Of a DNA stretch of 64,000 nt, positions 45,586 to 53,564 are shown piece by piece. The stretch spans positions 292,525 through 356,524 of the forward strand of contig JADBKQ010000001.1 of assembly GCA_014896305.1 (NCBI GenBank), written 5' to 3'. Origin of the DNA: Limnochordaceae bacterium. Its GTDB lineage: Bacteria; Bacillota; Limnochordia; Limnochordales; DUMU01. Each line of letters opens with the position of its first letter. Position 1 is the stretch's first letter. The position numbers and the translations under genes are program-made. A model generated the notes under the pieces. It had not been told where the DNA came from. It was given only the letters and a program-made list of their open reading frames with translations, and did not search any database.

Positions 45586-46266
45586 TCAGGCCACGCTGCT
45601 GGCAGACGGGAAGCTCTCTGTCAGCACGATGTGGCGGTGGCCATCGATGGCGATCAGCCCTTCGGCTCGCAATTGGTTCAACAGGACAGTGACGGTCTGA
45701 CGGGCCAGGCCCGCCATGTCGGCTAGCTCCTGGTGCGTGAGGGGCAGGCTGATGCGCAGGCCGGCCGGGGTCTGGATGCCGTGTCGCTGTCCCAGCCGGC
45801 GCAACAAGTGCATCAACCGGCCGCGGGCATCCGACAATACGGCGGTGGAGAACGCATCAGCCGACTCCATCAAGGCCCGTGAGAGGCTCTTGATCACCTT
45901 GAGGGCCAGCTCGGGATGATCCAGGAGCAGCTGTTCCAGTTGCGCTTGGCGAAATTCGAGCACACAGATGGGCTCCAGAGCATGGGCGGTGGAGTGGTAG
46001 GTATCGGCTTGAAACAACGCCTCCGTCCCAATGATGCTTTCGACGCCCACGATGTCCAGGGTGAACGAGCGGCCGTCCGGCGAGGTGCGGGAGAGGCGCA
46101 CCGTGCCCGATTTGACTAGATAGAGACGGTCTGCTGGCTCGCCTTCCAGGATCAGAGGCTGTCCGGCGACCAGAGAGAGGGTGCGGGTCAGGGAAAAGAT
46201 CTGCTCCAGTTCAGAAGGGGAGAAATTGGCGAAAAAGGCCAGGCGGCGGATGCAATCAAGCCCCAT
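45586..46266 (-). CDS. Crp/Fnr family transcriptional regulator
   Basis: This 226-aa regulator has an N-terminal cyclic-nucleotide-binding fold (about 10-120; GEPADRLYLVKSGTVRLSR), a dimer helix and a C-terminal winged helix (LTHQELADMAGLARQTVTVL). There is no Cys cluster for an Fnr-type iron-sulphur centre, and the cAMP-contact motif is incomplete, so the effector is unknown. ATG 46266 lies 12 nt after AAGGAGG. It is upstream of the aldo/keto reductase on the same strand, possibly its regulator. Confidence 0.92.
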   Translation of the reverse strand: MGLDCIRRLAFFANFSPSELEQIFSLTRTLSLVAGQPLILEGEPADRLYLVKSGTVRLSRTSPDGRSFTLDIVGVESIIGTEALFQADTYHSTAHALEPICVLEFRQAQLEQLLLDHPELALKVIKSLSRALMESADAFSTAVLSDARGRLMHLLRRLGQRHGIQTPAGLRISLPLTHQELADMAGLARQTVTVLLNQLRAEGLIAIDGHRHIVLTESFPSASSVA

Positions 46267-46477
46267 GCTGGCGACCGGACCTCCTTCCAATCGTCCCACG
46301 GTACGGGTAAGGCAGCCGGCCAATCACCCGGCGTTGCCCATCGGAGCACCTCATCCACCTCACCCAGGCGTTGAGAGGCTCTACGGCCCAAAGAATACCA
46401 CGCCAAGGTCGCGGCTACCAGCCAAACCCCCGGGGACGTGGCCATTGCGAACTCGGCGAGGCGAGCCCGGTTCGCAG

Positions 46478-46575
46478 CGCTCCAGCCTGGAAGATGTATC
46501 CTCGCACCAGTAGCGCCGCCTCCGCGAGACTGCAGCTGGATCCGCTCCGACCTGGAAGATATATCCTTCACCACA
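46478..46575 (+). repeat. About 30-nt direct repeat pair, 65 bp apart
   Basis: CGCTCC-n-CCTGGAAGATRTATCCTY-type copies start at 46478 and 46543. The 786-bp gap 46267-47052 contains this pair and the 34-bp pair at 46758 and no gene I can support. Confidence 0.65.
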
Positions 46576-46757
46576 CCACGAACCGCTGTAGGTACTTTTC
46601 CTACCCGACTTGGAAAGAATGTCAGGTGAAAAACGTGCCCGCTCTGGCCTGAGAACGTTTCCATCACCTCTGCCATCTTCCCATGTTTACCGAAAGCCCA
46701 GCTCTCACCGGAGCCTGGTCCTCGCCGTAGAGCGCCGCGCGCTCGCCGGACCGGGAA

Positions 46758-46825
46758 CAGGCGCAATTTCTACCTGAACGGGCTTCGAAGTGAGGTCGAT
46801 TTTCTACCTGACAGGTCTCGACCAC
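46758..46825 (+). repeat. 34-bp repeat family (CAGG-TTTTCTACC), third locus
   Basis: Units start at 46758 (CAGGCGCAATTTCTACCTG) and 46792 (GAGGTCGATTTTCTACCTG), period 34 bp. They match the pairs at 24016 and 30276 in sequence, spacing and copy number. Confidence 0.75.
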
Positions 46826-47052
46826 GAGAGCGCTTGGGGAAACTACTGCTCTCACGCCCCAGTGGAGACATGAGCGAAGGGCAGGAGTCGTGCTGCGCCA
46901 AGGCCGGCGTTAACCTGTTCCCTGAATGTTTGGCGGGATAGCATAGCGTTGACCCCTGCGGATAGGGATATCATGGGTGAACGACGAAATGGCTTGAGGT
47001 GGTGAGGTTGGGCGAGCGGGCGACGAACCCTACTGGTCAAAGGGGATGGCCA

Positions 47053-48141
47053 ATGGCAGGAGTCACGGTGGAGCATCTGCGCAAAACCTGCGGCTCGGTG
47101 GTGGCAGTGGATGACATCTCGTTCGAGGACTCGATCAACGCCCTGTTTGCCACTTTGCCGGGCGAGTTCGTCGATCGGCTCTACGAGGAGTTACCACCCG
47201 ATCTGGCCGAACGAGCTCTCCGCGGCATGCGGGCCAGCCGTCCCATCACATTCCGGGTGAACTCCCTGCGTGTGACCGACCCTACCGCGATCGACGCCGA
47301 GTTGGCGGCTGCGGGAGTCGAGACCGCCCCTGTACCCTGGTATCGGTGGGGGCGGCTGGTGAGCACGCCCGGAGTTCACGAGGGGTATCTGGCAAGGCTT
47401 CCGGCCTACCAGGAGGGGCGTCTCTATCTGCAGAGCCTGTCCAGCATGTTACCCCCGCTGGTCCTGCAGCCCCAGCCGGGTGAACGGGTGCTCGACCTGG
47501 CCGCCGCACCAGGCTCAAAGACCACCCAGATGGCAGCGATGATGGAAAACCGCGGCACCATCCTCGCCTGCGAGATCAACCCCATTCGGGCGGGGCGGCT
47601 CCGGCACAATCTGCAGGTACAGGGGGTCTCTATCGCCACCGTAATGGAGGCCGATGGGGCGCAGGTGGCGCGACAGCCGGAGCACGTCGGAGCGTTCGAC
47701 CGAGTGCTGGTGGATGCCCCTTGCAGCGGCGAAGGGCTTTTCTCCTACGGTCAGGCCGAGACGTACCGGCACTGGTCGCCCCGCCTCGTTCACCGGTTGG
47801 CCGAGACCCAGCGAAAGCTCCTGGCCGCCGGCTGGCAGGCGCTGCGTTCCGGCGGCCGCCTGGTCTACAGTACCTGTACCCTTTCCCTGGCCGAGAACGA
47901 AGAGGTCATCGCCTGGGCGCTGCGCAAATTCGGCGGCCAGGCACAGGTCGAGCCAGCCGTGCTACCGGAGGGGCAGGAGCTGACCACGGCAATTGCGGAC
48001 GCCCTGCCGGGTCTGGGGCTTCAGGAAGCCCCGGGCCGAAACCCGCCTTTCGTTTCCGCTCAGTTGAGCCGCACCGTCCGCATCCTGCCCTCCAATTTGA
48101 TGGAAGGGTTCTTCTTGGCCGTTCTCCACAAGCAGGCGTGA
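47053..48141 (+). CDS. RsmB/RsmF-type RNA cytosine methyltransferase with ABC-ATPase start fused on
   Basis: Residues 27-362 form a NOL1/NOP2/Sun-family RNA m5C methyltransferase: the SAM-binding strand RVLDLAAAPGSKTTQMAA, the first conserved Cys in DAPCSGEG (about 220) and the catalytic Cys in YSTCTL (about 273). Residues 1-25 (MAGVTVEHLRKTCGSVVAVD and following) instead match the extreme N-terminus of an ABC transporter ATPase, including its RBS-like AAGGGGATGG. A deletion appears to have joined the front of an ABC gene to the methyltransferase in frame. The enzyme probably modifies rRNA or tRNA and should still be active. Confidence 0.85.
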   Translation: MAGVTVEHLRKTCGSVVAVDDISFEDSINALFATLPGEFVDRLYEELPPDLAERALRGMRASRPITFRVNSLRVTDPTAIDAELAAAGVETAPVPWYRWGRLVSTPGVHEGYLARLPAYQEGRLYLQSLSSMLPPLVLQPQPGERVLDLAAAPGSKTTQMAAMMENRGTILACEINPIRAGRLRHNLQVQGVSIATVMEADGAQVARQPEHVGAFDRVLVDAPCSGEGLFSYGQAETYRHWSPRLVHRLAETQRKLLAAGWQALRSGGRLVYSTCTLSLAENEEVIAWALRKFGGQAQVEPAVLPEGQELTTAIADALPGLGLQEAPGRNPPFVSAQLSRTVRILPSNLMEGFFLAVLHKQA

Positions 48142-48323
48142 CGGCCGTGCGAGCAGGGACGGAAGATGACCGGCCCCGAACGGGAGCAACATATGGCGAC
48201 CGCTGGGGACAGAGCCGGGCGGAGTACGGCCGCTGGCGATCTGGGGGCTAAAGAGGGCAGAGCACGCCCACTGGGTCAAACAGACCAGGCCGGGGCACGC
48301 CCCATGCGGAAGGAGCGGTTGAG

Positions 48324-50300
48324 GTGACATACCCTACCCCTGACCTCGACGATCGGGTAAACCGCATCCTGGCCAGCACGAACCTGGAGCAGAAGCTCGG
48401 TCAGCTTTTCATGGTGGGTTTTCCCGGTCGTGAACCGGACGCCGGCATCCAGGAGTGGCTGACCCGCTGCCACCTGGGCAGCGTGGCGCTGTTTGCACAC
48501 AATCTGGGCACGCCCGCCGAGGTCCTGGCACTCACGAACCGCCTGCAACAGACAGCGGCCGACGCGGGCGCACCCGTGCCGCTGTTTCTGGCGGCGGATC
48601 AGGAGGGTGGCATCGTCACCCGGTTGAGCGACCACCACGGGTTCACCGCCTTTCCCGGTAACATGGCGTTGGGTGCGATCGACGACCCGCAACTGGCCTA
48701 CCAGGTAGCTCGCGTGATGGCGGACGAGATGCGGGCGGTCGGGATCAACTTCAACCTTGCTCCCGTTCTGGACGTCAACAACAACCCCCGCAATCCGGTG
48801 ATCGGCGTGCGCTCCTACGGCGAAGACCCGGTTCTCGTTGCCCGCCTGGGTGTAGCTCAGATCAGAGGTTTCCAACAGCCGCTAGTGGCGGGCAAGACCG
48901 GCGCGTTCGGACCCGCGGGGGAGGACGGAGCTGAACCTGCCTGCAAGCCCTCGGCCGAGGAGGGAACTCCGCCCAGGCGCAAGGCTGCTCTCGGTCCAAA
49001 GCCGGCACCGCGTTACGTGGGCGTGGTGGCGACGGCCAAACACTTTCCCGGGCATGGCGATACGGCGGTCGACTCGCACCAGGCCCGGCCCGTGATCCCG
49101 CACGCCCGACCCCGTCTCGACGCTGTTGAACTGCTGCCATTCCGTGCTGCCATCGCCGCCGACGTGGCCGCCATCATGACCGCCCACGTGTCGGTTCCGG
49201 CACTGGAACCCGACCCGCACCTGCCGGCCACCCTCAGCTCGCGGGTGATCACGGGGCTCCTCCGCCAGGAGCTGGGTTTCGAGGGACTGGTGGTAACGGA
49301 TTCGCTGGGAATGCGAGGAGTCTCAGCCGAGTGGAGCTTTGCCGAGGCGGCCATCCGAGCTCTGGAGGCGGGCTGCGATCTTTTGTGCGCCAGCAGTCAC
49401 ACTTACTTCGGCACGTCTGTTTATGACGCGGTATTGGCGGCAGTTCGCTCGGGACGGCTCGCGGAAGAACGCATCGAGGCCTCCGTCCGCCGTGTGTTGC
49501 GAACGAAGCTATTGTTCGGGCTGAGCCAGTTTGGGGACGGTCAGTTGCCTGAGCCGAACGAGGCGGGGGACCGTCACTCATTCGGGTTGAGCGAGCTGGT
49601 GGGCCGGGAACGTGTAGGTCTACCCGGGCGTGGAGAGCATCCACGGGTCAGCAAGCCCTTCGAAATGGTTGGTTCGGCGGCGCATCGGGAGATGGCCAGC
49701 CGGGTGGCCCACCGGGCATTGACGCTGGTCCGTGGCCCGGCTGCTTTGCCGCTGGCAGGGATGGCGGCCGAGATGAGTGGCCAGCCTGGCCCGGTTCAGG
49801 GCAGTGACGTATGGGTGGTGGAGTTTGCCGCTCGAGCCCAGACTGGCGTTGAGGACAGACCCCAACCGCGTTCATCCGAACCTGTTGGGTCCCTCGCCCA
49901 GCTGCTGGAAGGCTGGAGTGTTCACAGCGTAGTTTTGCCCCTCGATCCAACTGCTCAATTGATAGACGCGCTGCTTGCCCGTGTTGCTCTTAGTGGCGGG
50001 ACAGCTGGGCTACACGATCGCCCGCCGGCTACACGTGTCTCGCTGGCTGTGGTGGCGACGCAAGACGCGGTGCGCAACCCCGGTCAGGCTGAGGTAGTGC
50101 GTCGGCTGGCCCAGGCCGGAGTCGATGTGCGGGTCGTCTGCTTACGGAACCCCTATGAACTCGCAGTGTTGCCGAACGCGACCACCTTCCTGGTCGCGTT
50201 CAGCCCTCAAAGCTCCAGTCTGGAGGCGGTGGCGGCTTGCCTGCAGGGAAAGCTCGCCCCCACCGGTCGCCTCCCTGTGACCATTCCGCAGAGCGGCTGA
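48324..50300 (+). CDS. GH3 beta-N-acetylhexosaminidase-like hydrolase
   Basis: This is a 658-aa glycoside hydrolase family 3 protein of the NagZ type. The diagnostic KHFPGHGDT lies near residue 238 and the nucleophile Asp in VVTDSLGM near 324. A C-terminal second domain is present, longer than minimal NagZ. A Pro/Ala/Lys-rich insert (about 192-230) splits the barrel. No signal peptide is visible, so it may recycle cell-wall or imported GlcNAc sugars in the cytosol. GTG 48324 has AAGGAG upstream. It is 180 bp downstream of the methyltransferase. Confidence 0.92.
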   Translation: MTYPTPDLDDRVNRILASTNLEQKLGQLFMVGFPGREPDAGIQEWLTRCHLGSVALFAHNLGTPAEVLALTNRLQQTAADAGAPVPLFLAADQEGGIVTRLSDHHGFTAFPGNMALGAIDDPQLAYQVARVMADEMRAVGINFNLAPVLDVNNNPRNPVIGVRSYGEDPVLVARLGVAQIRGFQQPLVAGKTGAFGPAGEDGAEPACKPSAEEGTPPRRKAALGPKPAPRYVGVVATAKHFPGHGDTAVDSHQARPVIPHARPRLDAVELLPFRAAIAADVAAIMTAHVSVPALEPDPHLPATLSSRVITGLLRQELGFEGLVVTDSLGMRGVSAEWSFAEAAIRALEAGCDLLCASSHTYFGTSVYDAVLAAVRSGRLAEERIEASVRRVLRTKLLFGLSQFGDGQLPEPNEAGDRHSFGLSELVGRERVGLPGRGEHPRVSKPFEMVGSAAHREMASRVAHRALTLVRGPAALPLAGMAAEMSGQPGPVQGSDVWVVEFAARAQTGVEDRPQPRSSEPVGSLAQLLEGWSVHSVVLPLDPTAQLIDALLARVALSGGTAGLHDRPPATRVSLAVVATQDAVRNPGQAEVVRRLAQAGVDVRVVCLRNPYELAVLPNATTFLVAFSPQSSSLEAVAACLQGKLAPTGRLPVTIPQSG

Positions 50301-50401
50301 CGGTGCGACCCAATGGCCTGAGCAGTACACAACTCCGCCCAACATGCGGCCAGCTTCGGCAGACCGCCGGATGCGGACCCGCATGTCCGGTAGTATGAGA
50401 G

Positions 50402-50424
50402 GGCGGGGGCGAGACGCCCCCGCC
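50402..50424 (+). terminator. 10-bp GC-rich hairpin after the GH3 gene
   Basis: GGCGGGGGCG and CGCCCCCGCC flank an AGA loop, about 100 bp after the GH3 stop. No T-run follows; TACTCG does, exactly as after the hairpin at 23523-23544. It may be a bidirectional terminator or a dispersed hairpin element. Confidence 0.5.
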
Positions 50425-50506
50425 TACTCGATGGTGATTCTCGAGGCAGGACCTTCATTGAGACCGGAGGCTTGCCATGCGGAAAGCCCTCGTACTGGCT
50501 ACTTCG

Positions 50507-51871
50507 TTACTTCCCGCCCTTGTCTTTGGTTGCCCAGTACTTGTCCAGGACCGCCTGTACCTGGGCGTTGAGCTCTTTCAAGCCCGTCGTGACGTCCTTC
50601 TCATTGTTGGTGATCTGTCCACCGATCTGTTGCACCAGGTTGTAGATGTCACCGTAGTTCGGCCGCCAATACTCGACCGGGATGGCATAAGGAGCTCCTT
50701 TGATGAACACAGCCCAGTCGACGTCGGGACGCAACTGTTTCATGTGTTCTACGAACAGTTGCGCACCGTTCTTGGTCGGTGGGATGGCCGTACGTCCGTA
50801 CACTGCAAATCCTGGTAACACATCAGGCCGCGACAGGTACTTGATCAGTTCCCACGTAGCGTCCGGATTGCGACCGGTCGACACCATATTGAGGGTGTCG
50901 AGGTAAAGGAGCACCTTGGGGCCGGCCGGGCCGCGAGGCTTGGCGGCGATGTCAAAGTGAAGATCCTTGCGGTTGATATAGTTGCCAGCCCGGGTGGTGA
51001 AGTCGATGAGCATGCCCGCGACGCCCCGGTCAAAGGCAACACCACCCAGATTATACTTCACTCTTTGGTCGTAGGTCGGCGTCACATGATACCGGAACTG
51101 AATATCCTGTGCCATCTGGTACGCCTTCACCATGCCTGGCGCATCATACTGGGCTTTCCGAAAGTCCGGGGTAAAGGGAAACGTGCCGTAGGAAGCGGCG
51201 ACGAGGTCGAGGTTTCCCAATCCGTCGATTCCCCAGATCTCTGGCACCCCATCCCCGTTGGTGTCCTTGGTCAACTTTCTGCCGTACTCGAGGTATTTGT
51301 CCCACGTCCAACTGGTGTCATCATAGTCGTGGGGCGGTTCCGCCAGGCCGGCCTGGTTGAAGAGGTCGACGTTATAAATGAGGGCGTCGGTATACATAGC
51401 TAACGGCAAACCGTACTGCATCCCCCGAAAGCGGCTGGCTTCGATAGTGGGAGCGAAGTACTGGCTCAGGTCGACCTTGTCCCGCTGGATCAACGGAGTG
51501 AGATCTTTCCAGACCCCCTGTTCGACGTATTGGGCGGAGGCATACATTCCTGCCGACATCCAGATGTCGGGTGGGGTGCCGGCGGCCAGCAAGGTTTGGA
51601 AGCGAGTGTACCAGGGCCAAACCACCCGTTGGACGTTGAGCTTGACGGCAGGGTGTGCCTTTTCGAACTGTGCCAGAACATCGTTTTGATACTTTTCCTG
51701 TTCAGCCGTGCCCGTGGCGGTGAAGATCTCCACTTTGCCGCTGACCCCAGCTGCCAGCGTCAAGGTCGGGTGGGCGGCTGACCATGCCAGCGCCAATACT
51801 AACATGGCGGCCACACTCAGGGCGGCTCCTCTTACATGCCAATAGGTACGACCTATCCGGATTCGGTTCAT
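50507..51871 (-). CDS. Extracellular sugar-binding protein (paralogue A)
   Basis: This 454-aa family 1 solute-binding protein has a signal peptide (LVLALAWSAAHPTLTLAAG) and the domain opening KVEIFTATG. It is closely similar over its whole length to the protein at 53565-54926. A DTNGDGVPE loop resembles an EF-hand calcium loop. ATG 51871 has GAGGAGG upstream. It has no neighbouring permease or ATPase. An oligosaccharide ligand is likely. Confidence 0.92.
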   Translation of the reverse strand: MNRIRIGRTYWHVRGAALSVAAMLVLALAWSAAHPTLTLAAGVSGKVEIFTATGTAEQEKYQNDVLAQFEKAHPAVKLNVQRVVWPWYTRFQTLLAAGTPPDIWMSAGMYASAQYVEQGVWKDLTPLIQRDKVDLSQYFAPTIEASRFRGMQYGLPLAMYTDALIYNVDLFNQAGLAEPPHDYDDTSWTWDKYLEYGRKLTKDTNGDGVPEIWGIDGLGNLDLVAASYGTFPFTPDFRKAQYDAPGMVKAYQMAQDIQFRYHVTPTYDQRVKYNLGGVAFDRGVAGMLIDFTTRAGNYINRKDLHFDIAAKPRGPAGPKVLLYLDTLNMVSTGRNPDATWELIKYLSRPDVLPGFAVYGRTAIPPTKNGAQLFVEHMKQLRPDVDWAVFIKGAPYAIPVEYWRPNYGDIYNLVQQIGGQITNNEKDVTTGLKELNAQVQAVLDKYWATKDKGGK

Positions 51872-51967
51872 CCGATACCCCTCCTCAGGCTGCTAAGTCT
51901 TGTTCTGTGTCGAAAGGGTCTTGCCCAGGGTTACCCCAACAAGAGAGGAGGCCACCAGGGCAGATGG

Positions 51968-53290
51968 CTAACTCTTGGTTTGCGTGATCAACGCCTCGAT
52001 CTTCCCCTTCACCTCCTGCGCCACCTGACGAGCGGAAGCCTGGCCGCTGAAAGCCTTACGGAATGCCGCCCGAATCGTGTCTTGCACCGGACCCCAATTG
52101 GGTGGGTAAGGCATCATGCGAGTAACGCCCTTCACTAGAGGGTCAAGGAAGGTGGCAATATTCCACTTGTTCCGCTCTGCCTGGAGGACATCCTTGGCCA
52201 CTTGAGCCACCGCCGGGATTCCGAAGCCCCACTCGTTGATGGCGATCTGCGATTGCGAATCGCCGGCCAGGAACTTCGCCAACTCCACGGCCTCCGGCAC
52301 GTGCTGACTAGCCCGGTGAACCGCCAGATAGTACGCCTCGAGGGCAGTCGCTTCGTTCTTGCGCTTCGGTAGTGGGGCCGTATCCTGAGGCACCAGGTGC
52401 TTGCGCAGCCCGTCGATGGACCAGGCGCCCTCCGCATACATGGAGGCCTGCCCTTTATTGAACAAGTCCCAGGGCGTCCCCCACAGGACCGGCTCTGGCG
52501 GACACACCTTATACTTGTTGCTCAAATCGGCCAGAAACTGGATAGCTTCGGCCGCTGGCGCTTCGTCCAAAGTGAACTGGCGCAGATCAGGACTGAAGAT
52601 GTCACCCCCGTTTCGCCAGATCCACGTCATCCAGTCCCGGATCACCACTTCGTACCAGACAAATCCCCACTGATCTGGGTTCCCATCACCGTTCTTGTCT
52701 CTGGTCAAAGCCTTTGCCTTACGGACGAAGTCATCCCAGCTATCGTTGGCGCTGGGTGGGGTCACACCGGCGCTGTCGAACTGGTCCGGGTGATACATGA
52801 TGGAGGCGGGACCGCCCGTGATGGGGAGGCCGTACAAGTGACCCCCCAGCCGGCCGTAAGTTACGAAATCCGGGAAAAACCGGCTCAAGTATTGATTATC
52901 AACATAGGTTTCGAGCGGAAGGAAGAAATCCGAGCGGGCAAACGAGGCAAATTGGAAGCTCCACATGAAAATCAGATCAGGCGGCATACCTGCGGCCGTG
53001 GTAGTCTGCAGCTTTTGGTCGATGTAGCCGCCACCAGAGTAGATCAACTCCACGTGGACGCCGGGATGGGTGGCTTCGAACCGTTGAAACTGAGCTTTAA
53101 GAGTGCTAGAAACCTGCTTCTCGTCTCCGTAGCCGATAAGGACCTGCAATGTCACAGGGTTCACACGGGCACTGGGAGCTGCCTGGACCGCTCTCGTCGA
53201 GGGTAACCCGGTTACCCCAGCGAGGAAGAGACCGAGAGCGGCTAGGAATCTGGTGACAGCGGCCGGTGAGGAAGGGGATGTCCGCCTCAT
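51968..53290 (-). CDS. Extracellular sugar-binding protein, distinct subfamily
   Basis: This 440-aa family 1 solute-binding protein has a signal region (VTRFLAALGLFLAGVTGLPS) and the opening VTLQVLIGYG. It is not a close relative of its two flanking binding proteins, but it also carries a calcium-type loop (DKNGDGNPD). Its upstream DNA is homologous to that of the 53565-54926 gene, so the two may share control. ATG 53290 follows AAAGGATG; the open frame upstream to 53470 is duplicated non-coding DNA. Confidence 0.91.
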   Translation of the reverse strand: MRRTSPSSPAAVTRFLAALGLFLAGVTGLPSTRAVQAAPSARVNPVTLQVLIGYGDEKQVSSTLKAQFQRFEATHPGVHVELIYSGGGYIDQKLQTTTAAGMPPDLIFMWSFQFASFARSDFFLPLETYVDNQYLSRFFPDFVTYGRLGGHLYGLPITGGPASIMYHPDQFDSAGVTPPSANDSWDDFVRKAKALTRDKNGDGNPDQWGFVWYEVVIRDWMTWIWRNGGDIFSPDLRQFTLDEAPAAEAIQFLADLSNKYKVCPPEPVLWGTPWDLFNKGQASMYAEGAWSIDGLRKHLVPQDTAPLPKRKNEATALEAYYLAVHRASQHVPEAVELAKFLAGDSQSQIAINEWGFGIPAVAQVAKDVLQAERNKWNIATFLDPLVKGVTRMMPYPPNWGPVQDTIRAAFRKAFSGQASARQVAQEVKGKIEALITQTKS

Positions 53291-53323
53291 ACTGACCCAT
53301 CCTTTCTTGCGGAGACTCTGGCT

Positions 53324-53340
53324 CAAGTAAAACAATTTAC
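53324..53340. promoter_or_regulatory. Partly decayed copy of the CAAGTAA palindrome
   Basis: CAAGTAA-n6-TTAC aligns with the perfect palindrome at 54947-54968; the right arm is mutated. It sits 34-50 bp upstream of the binding-protein start, as the intact site does for its gene. Confidence 0.55.
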
Positions 53341-53384
53341 CCTTTTCAATAACATCCGCCCTTTCGCCCCTCAGATTCCTTGGA

Positions 53385-53448
53385 GCATTTCGCCGCACTT
53401 GGTACAATTCCTGCTTCGGGATTACATGGCTGTAACAATTGGCGGGCG
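53385..53448. repeat. 64-bp block duplicated at 55011-55074
   Basis: Nearly identical 64-bp sequences (about 5 differences) lie at 53385-53448 and 55011-55074, each about 44 bp beyond the CAAGTAA palindrome. The 55011 copy includes the last codons and stop of the cyclase gene, so that copy is the original and this one is derived. Confidence 0.8.
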
Positions 53449-53564
53449 TGCTTGGGGTACAGCCAGCCAATACACAAGGACGATGCGCCGGGTAGGCACA
53501 CCGTCCCGTTCCTTCCCTCGCACGTTAGTGGCCAGCTGGGTAGCTACTTCCCGCTTCCCACTCC

